From: Henricia sp. BOLD:AAB3569
Lineage: Eukaryota > Echinodermata > Asteroidea > Spinulosida > Echinasteridae
Assembly: GCA_037783545.1 (NCBI GenBank)
Contig: JBBELK010000093.1
Location: forward strand, 2,108,001 to 2,172,000
Direction of reading: 5' to 3'
Length of the DNA: 64,000 nt
The translations under genes were made by a program, and so were the position numbers. The notes under the pieces are model-generated. The model was not told the origin of the DNA. It did no database searches and saw only the letters and a program-made list of their open reading frames with translations. Below, piece after piece: positions 42,001-54,400 of the stretch. Every line of letters begins with the position of its first letter. The first letter of the stretch is position 1.

Positions 42001-45000
42001 CGGGAAAAGTAGTTATCAAACACACTCTTTAATACCTCTTGTGCCTGATAGAGATATCCATGAGATACGTATAGCGAGCAGTGTCCATGGTAGGCACGAT
42101 GATCTCCTGCACTTTACGTCCTTCACCGATGTTTGAGCCCTTGATGGTGTCATTCCAGTGAATCCACTTGCCTCTGGCCTTGAACTGGACAAGGGATGTT
42201 TTAAAATAACATGAGAATTCAAATTCATGCCCTGTAACAGGCTGCACGAACCGTCTTGTATACCCACCTCCACGACGGACGTCCCATTGTTCCTCTTTTG
42301 TTTGGACTTAGTTTTTTTGGCGACTGCTCTAATTTGTTTTGTACATGATTCCAAATCGCGGATGTCCTTGGCAATCGCGGACCCTATTGTTAAACGTCCC
42401 CCATTTGAATACAGAAACCCGCACAGCAGTACATGTTACTATCAGTTATTTCACATGTTTCATAAAATGTCTTGTGTATTGGGCATTACCAAGCTTACGT
42501 GAACACACACATTTCATTCTGGAATGGATGTTTTAGAAATATATGTACATGTATGTCACACGCGTAATGCTTTGTATTGACTAAAGAGCTGATGTCACTT
42601 TGGTATCTACTGAAACAATTATCGACTCTGCTTCAAAATATTGCCACTTCTCAAAAGGCGTGATACACACTGGTTCAAAATCTGTACAGATATGGTTATT
42701 TCAAGTCACATGAAATTTTGAAACTCTAGCTGAAAGATGGTTCATGTTAGTTTGAAACACCCAACAAACACATTGGGAACTCAGTGCAGTGTATTTTACA
42801 AAATTGTACACAAATTGAGTGATTAATGTCTGTTGCCAATGCTAATGCATGTATTATTGTAGTACAGTATTCTTTTAGGAAAATGTTTAAGTTACTGCAA
42901 TTGAAACTCAACATAACTTCAGAGTGTTTGAGAATTTTTCGCACCTGTAGGTAAACCTCATTTTTGACGGCACACCAAACTGTTCAAAATTCCTTGTACT
43001 TACATCATACATGTAGTCATACACCAGGCCCTCTGTAGGCAAGGGCACATCCAGTTTAGTGCCTACTTCCCCTGGGAAGGGGTGCTCTTCATTCTTGCCG
43101 CTGAGGATATCTCGTAGGTAGGAATCAAACTTAGCCCGGCCGTCCGTATCCACCACGGCTCCCACGGACCAGACCAGGGAGAATAGGACAGTGGACTAGA
43201 AACACAATTTAAGAGAAAAAAAGGCTGCAATAAACCCTTTCACGGTTATCGACGCCATGTTGTTCACAGGGCAGTTCGAACACGCGTTGCTGTGTGCGTG
43301 CGTGGATCGTAGACAAATGTATTGTTAGGTCACTGTGCATTAGGTACGATCCGCGCACGCACACGGCAACGCGTGTTCAAAGTGCCACGTGAACAAGATG
43401 GCGTCGATAACCGTGAAAGGGTTTATTCTATACAGGTTCAGAGTTACCTAATTTGAGATGAGAACAAAATTACCTGGTTCACTTTGGGATTTGAAATATT
43501 CGTTCTCAGTCGGTCACGTACTCTGTGGCTGGCGTCATGCACTCTGTGGCGCACGTCATACTGCGTGTAAGCGCGACCCTTAAAAATGCATTGAAACAGC
43601 ACACACGCGGTACTCGGTGCCAATTTCGGACCGACTAAGTAAATCGTTTGCAAACGATCTAAATAATTTCGTATTCATGGATTATTTTCTGGTAAAATTA
43701 TATCATCTCGGGCGGAAACATTTCATTGGATAGTTGCTACTAATTCAATCTTTACTTTGAGGAAGGTTTCCCTGTCAACTCGTTGATTAACTTTCGGGAT
43801 CAATGCAATTGATACAGTGGGCCTTTAAAGAGACCTTTCCTCTTCCAGCAAGATAGTTTGGAAAAATATCAACATACATGTAGGTGTCAATGGCATGTTA
43901 ATTAAAGCTTACAATAATCCAAGGCTTGAGGTGTTTCAAGTCCGTCTCTGGTTGCATGTTGTCAGCCAGGAACATGCTGACAAAGTACATAAAGGATCGG
44001 GCAAAGTTGTTTGTGCTGGTCGGTACGTATTCCTGAAAAAGGTTTTTACATCAAAAGCAATCTTTAAATGAACATGACTCAGTAATGACAAAGGGATAAT
44101 TCACAGTAAAGACAGCTTTCCATTTTCAATCTCTTTTACATGGGCAATGTAATCTGTCTCATTTACTTTTGTACAATATTGCATAGGATACAGACACAAA
44201 ATGAATTTAAAGAGGAGCCATTGAAAAGGCACCTTAACATACTAATACCGTAAAGTAACAAATAAAAGAACTTTAAAAAGTCTTAATTTGTAAAAATAGA
44301 GAACTGAGTCTTTCCACGGTAAAGGGGGCATTTTGGCAACACAACAACCATATTTTCCAGAAAATACCTTCGTCTGGTCTCAAAATAAAAGAAGTAAGTT
44401 TCAGTTGTTCTGAAGAGATAACTTAGGCCCACAAACGGTTACAAATAGTGTGATAACATGCCTTTCTGAAAACCCTGTGTACAAATTTCCAATATACGCT
44501 TGTAACCGGGACGGCCTAAAATGTAACATAAATGTCCATCCCGGTTACGAGCGTATATATTGGAAATTTGTACACAGGGTTTGGAAAACGGTATTTTCTG
44601 GAAAATATGGTCTGTGTTGCCAAAATGCCCCCTTTACTGTGGAAAGACTCACCTGCCAGTGCAACTTCTTTTAGACAACATTATTTTATTATTATTTCAA
44701 TCATTGTCTTTACATCCAATCGATTTCTGTTTTTTCCTAAAACAATTGATAAAATTAGGCTCAGACCCACCATTTTAAAGATTACCTCCGACAGGACTAT
44801 GCCAAAATTCGCAATGCTTTAAGAATCTACCTTGGTATTCCTGTGCACAAAATCAATGGAGGGTTCCAATAACCAGTCAAACAGTGCAATAAACAGAGGC
44901 TCCTCCTTCTTGAGTGTGTCAGGAAGATCGTTGAGCCAGGATCGGAAGACGGGACGCCAGCCGAGATTAGACGGTTCCAGATAGATCATACCGCAACGAC

Positions 45001-48000
45001 TGACTGTAGCAGGCTGGGAATGGACACAGGGAGGTGGAGTAGATATATAAATAAAAGTACATCTTGGAAAATCTGAAAAGAAATGCGGAGTGATTCGCTG
45101 TTCAAAAGTAAGAAAGCGCATACTTTATGGATACAGGACATCCCTGTATCACTGGTCCTTTACTCAGTGTGTGCTAAGGTAACTGTCGACCATAAAACAT
45201 AAATACCTTTGAGTTTTCTCCAATGAATCTGTGCTTTTCATGCCAGTCCTTATTGCTTCGCGCATTTTGTTGCCATTTGTGCGATACCTTATGAGGTAGC
45301 AACAGTAAGTAGGTAGGTGGGGTTAATTGGGCAATCTTGGAACTATGAATGGCTATTGAAAGTTTTCTTACAGGCATTTTAATTGCTGCACATTTTACGC
45401 GGACACGTTCACGTAAAACCCACAGTGTGGGGGGCATGTCAGGTACAATGTCCACCAATCAAATGACAGAGATCTCCTTGAGCGTTATAAAACAAACAAT
45501 GAATTCTGTTTTTTTTGCTTTAATGAAAGCAACATTCCGTCTTTCAATTCATGAAAATATTTGTACCACTGAACTCATAAACATTTATTTGTACATGGTA
45601 TGTTGAAATTCAAGGTATCAGACAAAATAACGTATTATAACTCACCGATGCCTGTGACAAATCCATGCACTCAAAGATGAGACTCATGCAGTTGGACATC
45701 TGGATAATTTCACCACTCATCAGACACAGTTTCTTATTGTCATCCAAGACAGTGTTCATGCTCTCAATCCACAGTGTGTCTATGGGGCCGTCGAAGATAA
45801 CCCACTTACGATCGGAGGTGTCGGTGGAGGCAAACTCACGGAAGGTGTTGGCTACTACGCCGTCTGTCCACTGTGGGTGAAAAATAACACAGTCACATGT
45901 TTAAAACATATGATTTTGAATGGCCTATTAAATATGTTTTGTTGGGATTTGTGTACCCATTATGTTCACGTGCATAAAATGTTTGTTCTGCTCTGTGTTC
46001 TTTAAGGACACAAAAGATAAGCTAGCATCCATTATAACACGCCTCTTTCTGATTCTCAATTCTGACTGGCTGAAACGCAAACACGTGGGGTTCACTAATA
46101 TAAGCTAGTGCATGAAATTTGCTCCAGCGTGAACTAGACACGCGTCAACACTTCTAGCACGCGTCAACACTTCTACTGCGCGTCAAGACTTCACGCACGC
46201 GTGATTCCCTGACTAGTGTTCCTGACCGGGCACTAGTCTCAAAAACTAGTGACCGGTTCCCGAGGCCTCTGGAGGTTGCCAACTGTGTCGGTAAACAGCA
46301 ACTCAGAAATTTAAAGTAAGCCAAACCTTTCATTAACTGATGAACTTCCTCTTGTTGAACGGCTTATTGATGAAGTGCTTAAAAGTATAAAATCCCGTTC
46401 AAAAACCTACAGTACATGTATTGTTCAAATGCCTATTGTTGGATTTCTTCTCATTAAATTTATTAATATTTTGGCCAAAGACGTATTATAAAACACATAT
46501 GGACTGGCATAATTCGGTCACCAGTGCACGCCTATGTGCCCCTCGGGACTGTGAGTGACCACAAGAGGGTCCAATTTCCCTTGACCTCGGGGAAATAGGA
46601 CCCTCTTGTGGTCACTCACAGTCCTTCAGGGAGCATAGAAGGCACTAGTGACCTCATTGCCAGTCCATATGTGTATACTAATATATCCATGCAGTATAAT
46701 GTGGTTTTATTTTGTGATTATAGTGAGTATGAATAGGTGATGTTTTTAAAGGGATAATTACCCAGAGACCATCGGGGTAAATTAATTCGATGCAAATGTC
46801 CATGAGTCTGGGAAATCTGGATGCAGTGAAAAACAACTTGGCTCTATCAAGATTTGAACCTAGTCATACTTAATAATTGGCGCAAGCCAAGCAGGGATTT
46901 GGGTCATATCTTAAGTCATCTCTGGGAGAGGTGGTTATCTCAATGAAGGATTGATCTCTCTTTTGAGCTCGTGCCAATGACGTCATTTTGGGAGTCAAAT
47001 AATGCCGCGTCGTTGTGAAAGCAATGTGCGTGCGCGTTGTGTGTCTCCATAGCGTGCGTAACGCGCAATGCTAAGGCTCCCATTGGTGAATTAAACCGCG
47101 TTACGCCCACTGGAGACACACACAGCTCGCACGCACATCGTTTCCACAATGACACAGCATTATTTGACTCCCAAAATGGCGTATTTGCACGTGTTCGAAG
47201 GGGGTCAATAGGGATTGTTAATACATGTAGCCAATCCTAATCAGTGCGGAACAACTGAAACACCGTGTTTCGATAATAGCTAGGGGCCAATTTCATGGCG
47301 CTGTTTAGCAGTCGATTTTGTGCTAACAGAGGCTCCGGCTATTTCATGGAGACCGTAACCTTAAGCACTGTTAATCGTTTGCTAGGTTCAGAGGCAAAAT
47401 TTGCTAAACACTAGTGATGCAACAATGCCCGTTTCCAAGCATGTGCATGCTTAAGCATGTCGCAGCCGTGAAATAGCCTTAAAGTTAGCACAACTGCTAC
47501 AGTAATCCATGAAATTGGCCCTAGTTGGCCAAGCAGAAGGACTTGCAGTTCGAATCCTGGTGGAGCAAAGTTGTTTTTCACTGCATCCAGACTTCTCAAA
47601 TTCATAGACATTTGTTCACATTTCTATCAAATTAATTCATACTTAATATTTCACATATCATGCTTAATATTTGAAACAAGCCGGGCAGAGGTTCGGGTCG
47701 TGTGATCTTAAGTGGTCTTTATTGCTGTGGGAATCACTTTGTCCAAACAGTTCCACATGGAACTGGATGAAATCACTGAAGTGGAACAGTCTTGAAAGCA
47801 ATTCGAAATTCGTAATCCACAAGTTTATTGTAATCAACAAACTTCTATTCTGATCAAAAATTTATATTTTAAGAAACTTGCATTTCATTTTTGAGAGAAA
47901 ATAGTAAAAATATTTTGCAGAAATACAGAAATTGCAGAATGCCTGAATCTAAACTTGCTCACCTCATGAGAGACAGGATCGAACTGTCCAAATAGCTGAC

Positions 48001-51000
48001 CCATAGTGATAGCCTTGGGGTTGACAGTGCGGTAGATGGCCTTCTCTTCATCATTCAGTCCCTTCTCATTCAGCAGTGTAAGGGTGTCTGCTAGGACGTG
48101 TAGTACCTCAGTCTTACCAGCAAAGGGCTCACCCACCAACATGAAACTGGAAATAGTGGATCAACTACAAATAAGCTTCGTTTTCACTTGACTTTTTAAA
48201 GGTAGAACTTGCTGAGTGAATGGGTAATTAAACTAAATCATTATTGTTAAATGGATGTAATTTGCCAATAAACGACGTGGTATATGGATCATTCTATAAA
48301 TTTGGAGTTCAACGTGTGACATTTTTCTGTCCCCGTTACACCTGACATACTGCTATTTGGCATACAAGTATCATTAAAAATGCCTTCAAAACATGTTTTT
48401 ATGAATTGTACTTTAAGTAATCACTCTTTGATATAGAGAGCATTTAAAGAATATGTCCTGAATTTACAAACTACAACATTTTACAAGATGCCAGATGTAA
48501 CGCGGACAGAAAAATTTGACCCCAAATTTATCATAGAATGACCCAAATGGCCTATAGACTAAGTACATTTCCTGAAAACACGCTAAAAACTCATAACGTG
48601 CTCGGGTGGTACTCAAAACTAGACCTCCTGCATACTAGGCAGACGTCTTAACCACTTTCCCACCTAGCATGCTGATGGTGAAAAGTGGGTTCGACGGACC
48701 ATCGAACCCGCCGTTTGTCATTGGAATGATCAGTGCCTAGTATGCAGGAGGTAATGGGTTCGAGTTCATGTCTTTTTAAACACCCCGGATAGGGTTTTCA
48801 GACATACTGTACCCGTGTCTAACGATCATCATCTCATAGGTTTGAATGAGTTTCTCTCTGAAGGCGTCCACACACTGCAGGTTTTTCTTAGTGCACACTT
48901 CCTCCACAGCTTCCAAGAAGACTTTGTAGTCAGCCTTGGGCAGGACAACACCCGGGAAGAGATCCGAGATGATGCCCTCGAACAGTGGGATGTCGTGGGA
49001 CAGAAACTTGGGCAGGTTGACGTCGATGATGGAACGAAGCAACTGATGCGCAAAGAGATAAAAGTAAAAAGTTGTTCAAAATTGCTGTTAAAAAATCCTT
49101 GAAAATCACCGTACAAAATCTTTCTCACTATTCATAATATGAAGCGAATGTTGCTATTCTGTGTCCTTTCTTGCAGGTCTTGTTACATGTGCTACATTCA
49201 TTCAATATGCTGTGCATCAGGTTTTTTCTTTGATCACATGTGTTGCGCATTGCAATAGACTGCTTTTGGCCATGTGCAACATCCTGGAACGTCTGGGTGT
49301 CACCAGCCACACGTGTACGCCAATAGACGCACATGGACGTGCATAAAAAAATGCCCATATGCATGTTTTCGTTTGAAAATGCCGCATGCGCACGTTGTAA
49401 TACATTCAAATTATTGAGAATGTACTAAGCTGAAGTGTTTTTACTTGATCACGATGTAGCCTGAAAAAATACATTTTTATTTTACTCGGAACGACAGCCA
49501 TGGCACAACAACCTAAAGCAAGGTAATGCAACAGAAACTTGTGCAACCATTGCGCTTTTTATTCCACTGGTTAGCACTCAGGCCACGTGGATCTTGATTG
49601 TCAAATGACACCCAAAATGGTGGCAGGCATGACGTCACTGATGTAAAGCAGTCTATACGCTAAATACAACACACGCACACGGGTAAGCCAAAGGCTGTTG
49701 ATACTGCACACAAAATGCGAATCTGGCATAAATCTGTCGTCAAACATTTCAAAGCAAACATTCGCACAAGTTGAAATTGGTTCAACTTTCTGCAAATTTG
49801 GAGAGAGAAAACTTTTCTTTCACCTAAAATTTGCAGACATGTATATGTTTGCTTTTGCATGAACTGGGCTATACTCACATGTTTTGCTTAACTTTCTGCA
49901 AATTCGGAGAGAAAAAAAATGTTTGTGACCTAACATTTATTATTTTTTTTTTAAAATTGTTACACTGTGTCCAATATTTGCTTTCAGGCATGTGTTTTTT
50001 GTATGCATGCATGTTTTTAAAAAACAGTGAAACTGACCGACTAGAAAGTGTTTATAACTGGGCCAGCCGATCTTTTCTTTATCAACCGTTTTATAGGAAT
50101 GGGTAAACTGCCTAGGCATTTATGGATGAAAATTTATTAAAATAAGTATTTTCAAAAGTTGTACCAATGGGTTGGGGCAGGATGACGTCAGCCGGTCAAA
50201 AAGCCATTGTTCTTCACTGCGCGTATATATAAGCAAACGATGACTTTTTATCGGCGTACTGAGTCTGTGCATTGGACTTGTGACATTCTCTTTTGAGTGA
50301 ATGTTGAGAACAAGATAAGAGTTCATGGATGTCCAGGTCGATTCATTAAGAATAAAATCATAAGAGTACAAAATAGGTGAAAAATATTTGAATTAACACT
50401 TACCAGAATGTCCTCACTCTCGTCAGGGAACTTGAGCTTCAAGTTACCGGCCGCAGCCAGCACTGCCTTAACAGCGCGCATCCCGTAGTCATAGTGAAAC
50501 TGGGAGGATAGCTGCTCAGAGCACAGACGGTATGTGGTCACGATCTTGACAGAGAGATTACGCGCATCCACAAAGCCGTAGGAATACAACATGATCTCAC
50601 CGATCATGGCGTAGTCAGGCACCATCATGGCGACTGTACGGAACAACACCTGAAGGAGAGAGGGGACATGACTTGTTATGGCTAAAGAAATGCAGTCATG
50701 TTAATGGCTCTGGCTAGAAACAATGCTGTGGCTGAAATTATACGTACAAGTCAATGGCAGATGTTAAATAGATGGCTGTGTATCACAGATCTACCCTAAA
50801 TGATCACATTCAAATGACGTCACTTCCTACAAATCGCCACGTGCATCATAATTTTTAGCGTATTTTTTTGTGATGCGCATCGGCTGAGCTGTATTTCGAG
50901 CAACACGTGCGCGTGTTTGGAACATGTTACAGCGTGTGCGTGCGCGTACTTGATAGCGTTTAATACGCAGTAGCATTTCTTCCTACGAAGATGGCGTCTG

Positions 51001-51381
51001 TGAACGTGATCAATTGATGCAGATCTACTCGTGTGTAATTTTAAGATATAATTCAGACAAAGTTTGTGTAATGCCAAGCCATAGGCTTGTGATGCCACAC
51101 TTTAACACACCCAAACATACAATTACAGTCGCCCGATGTAGGACCATCGAACCCGTCATTTGGCACCGGCCAGCTCAGTGGTTGAGTATGCAGGAGGTCA
51201 TGGGTTTGAGTCTAACATGAGCACGCTATGAGTTTTCAGTGTGTTCTTCAGAATAGCACTTATAATAGCATTGTGTATGGGCAAGTTACATGTACATCCA
51301 TTCAACATTATATGGACCGATGCAATAATTGCCTTATAACAATTAAGCACGTTAATTAGGGTTTATCTTGCCCTTACCTGA

Positions 51382-51412
<31 letters not shown>

Positions 51413-54400
51413 TCTTTTTGGTATTCATACCAAGGATTCCTCAATAGTGCTCATTGCACTGTCACTCGTAAGCGTGAGGAAACCCATGAAGAATTATAAT
51501 TAGAAATGGCCAGAGACACCGGGGAATCCCCTTGCTCTTCACGAAAGAATGCTCTGGGATCTTTAGAGTGCGTTACCATTACATAACACACTGGTTTTAG
51601 CACTGTATACTCAGCGCTTACGTGACACTATGAGTAAAAGCACTGAGTATACAGTGCTAATCAAGATACATTGCATAAGAACAAAACAAACCCTAATTTA
51701 GGCTGGATCCGAATTATTGGCTTTGGCTGTGGCTATGGTTTTGCTATGCTGTTGCTATGGGCAGACAATGACAATCCTTAGAAACAGCATAGCAACAGCC
51801 GCAGCCACAGCCAAAGCCACTAATTCGGATCCAGCCTAACATTCAATTCTCCTTGATGCAAGTCAGATCATCTTCCTTAAAAATTTAAGCATAATTTCTT
51901 TTTTTACAAACCTTGAGGTTATCCGGCAACTCCGAGCGTCCAGCATAACCAGGATTCATGGTGATAGCCACAAAGCACGTATCCCTGAGCACCAGCTCAG
52001 TGCCTTCAAACAAAAAGGTCTCCTGATGCATCGAGACGGCCCTCTGAATACACAATATCTGCTGTGCCACCACGGACAACACCTCCAGCTCGATACGGTT
52101 GAATTCATCAAAGCAGGCCCATGCTCCGGACGAAGCTAAGCCCTTGAAGAACTTGCCCATGGCCAGGTAGTCTAGGCCGTCAGAGCAGTTGAAGACCACG
52201 CATTGCACGGCTAGAGCTTTGGCTAGGTCCTTGGTGGTTTCGGTCTTGCCGGTACCGGCGGGGCCCTCGGGGGCACCCCCTAGGTTGAGGTGGTAGGCGC
52301 CGACTAGGGTGCGGTAGCAACGATCGGTTAGTGGAGTGATAACCAACCTGGGAGGAAAATAGATTTAATTATATACCTCATGCGTAGATTCCAGTCATCT
52401 GATTGGTTAAAAGTGGGGGCATTGAATCGGCTAGACCCGGCGCGTATATGCCCACCGGTCAATAGTCTTTGCCATGCCCCGGGCATAGTCATTTAGCGGG
52501 TTCCGGACGCGCGCATTACATGTGTTAGCATAGCTATAGCTGTGCACCAACTATGCAGCTGTGCGCTTCACGTAAACATTCATCAGGGCGGTAATGGCGG
52601 AATCTCGACGTCATTTTGTCGTCTGTCGTAGATGATGAAGTCCTTAAGAAAGTAAGAGAAGTGGCCTACAGTGAAAACTGTGTCAGGTGAAATGTGCCAG
52701 GTGATTATGCTACAATGTTTGCTGTAAATATACAACTTTTCCGCCGTACCGGACCAGCTTCCGAAATCGAAACGCGAAGGACCACTGTCATGACTGTATG
52801 ATGTCTCGTTACTTTTAACCAACCAGATGACAAAAATCTACACATTCGGTATATAAAACAAATATTGACTGCTGTTTATTCGGGTCATGGTTAAGATTAT
52901 AGGCCCTCGGTCATCTCGAAGCCATGACTATGCCCCTCGGCTTCCGCCTCGGGGCATAGTCATGGCTTCGAGATCACCTTGGGCCTATAATCTTAACCAT
53001 GCCCCTCATTGCAGTCAATATTTGTATATTATCTTGAAACTAGGTAATTATTGAAATAAGGATGCTACATTTTGTTACATTTTCAGTTAGTGATACAGTA
53101 CCAGTCAATTTTTGTTAAATTATCGATTGGTTACTACATTGTCAGTTGTAACACAAGCCCGTCACAAATCAAGGCCATCACAAATCAAGCCCATCTTAAT
53201 TCAAGTCACAGGCTATTGAATGGCAACAAAGACATTCTTTTTGGGACAGTCCAAAGTTGTCAAAATTGTCACGGTTCTACAAAGTGTAGGAAGGGGGGTC
53301 GAGGGCAGCATATGACTTTACATGCACTGTAAATGTTGACATTTAATGGTAGTGACGAACAAATGTTGATAAGTAGTATTTGGGGGGAGGGGGGAGGGGG
53401 TAGGGGGCTGGGTCTTGAAAAATACTACGCTCTGTAGAAACGTAAAAATTTCGACAACTTTGGATGGCCCATTAGCAAATGTTTGCAGGGGACACAGAGG
53501 CAATGGCTCTATCACCTATTATGAACTGTTCGCTTCAGGATTTCGTTCAGGTCCATGTGGCCCTTTTTGAACAAAGTGATTCCTATACCAACCAAATGTG
53601 ACATTTGCTATTTCTGTGAGAATGATGTAGTTAATGACTCTCAGAAATCTCACTTCAGTACATTGTAATCCCATTTTGTTGGGTTTTCAACCTGATTAAA
53701 CCTGCATGGGATGAGCAGACCACTTCATCCACACATCTCCCAAAACAATCCTAAACGTGCAGTACATTGGGGAAGCACTTCAGGCAGAGTGGTGCACCCT
53801 GCCTCAGTGGCTCTTACGGGAGGCTGGTGCAGTTTAATACGTTACTGACCAATAAATGTTTCTGTCAATCTCCTTGATCTTTCGGTCAGAGAAAAATGTG
53901 TGTTTCTTTTATTTAATCATATAGAAGTAACCATTGCAAATACTAAAAGGCCCCTCAGATTACACAAATAGCAGTGCCTTTTTGGAAGTGAAATCTGAGG
54001 CAATATAGAGGTTTCGCACCGTCACGAATACTGATACTGATACGGATACGTCATGACTTTATGCGCTTCGTGTGACGCGTAACCGTATTACACATGTTTT
54101 CATACGCGTTGACTACGGTTATCGGCCTTCATACGCGTAGCATAAAAACGGATACCGGTTATGCAGATTTTTCGCTTCATCTGTGATGTAATAATAAGTT
54201 GTATGCATTTTGTTTCTTTTTGATGTATAATCCGTGAATACAGATCAAATTTAATGTGTGATGCCCACGTGAAAGCAAGGAAAATCTGTTGAAAACAAAG
54301 CCAAGCGCGGAACAGATTTAGCAGATTTGTACACGTACATTCACACAGTGCGAAACCTAGTTCAGTGTGCGCATGGACGTGAACAGTTACCGTTATCATA

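Larger units (their letters stand above)
46760..47715. repeat. Inverted pair of SINE pieces around two foldbacks
   Basis: GGATGCAGTGAAAA and AACTTGGCTC at 46815-46850 recur inverted at 47565-47595. Between them lie foldbacks 46981-47181 (CGTCATTTTGGGAGTCAAAT arms) and 47283-47522 (GGGGCCAATTTCATGG arms). Confidence 0.6.
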
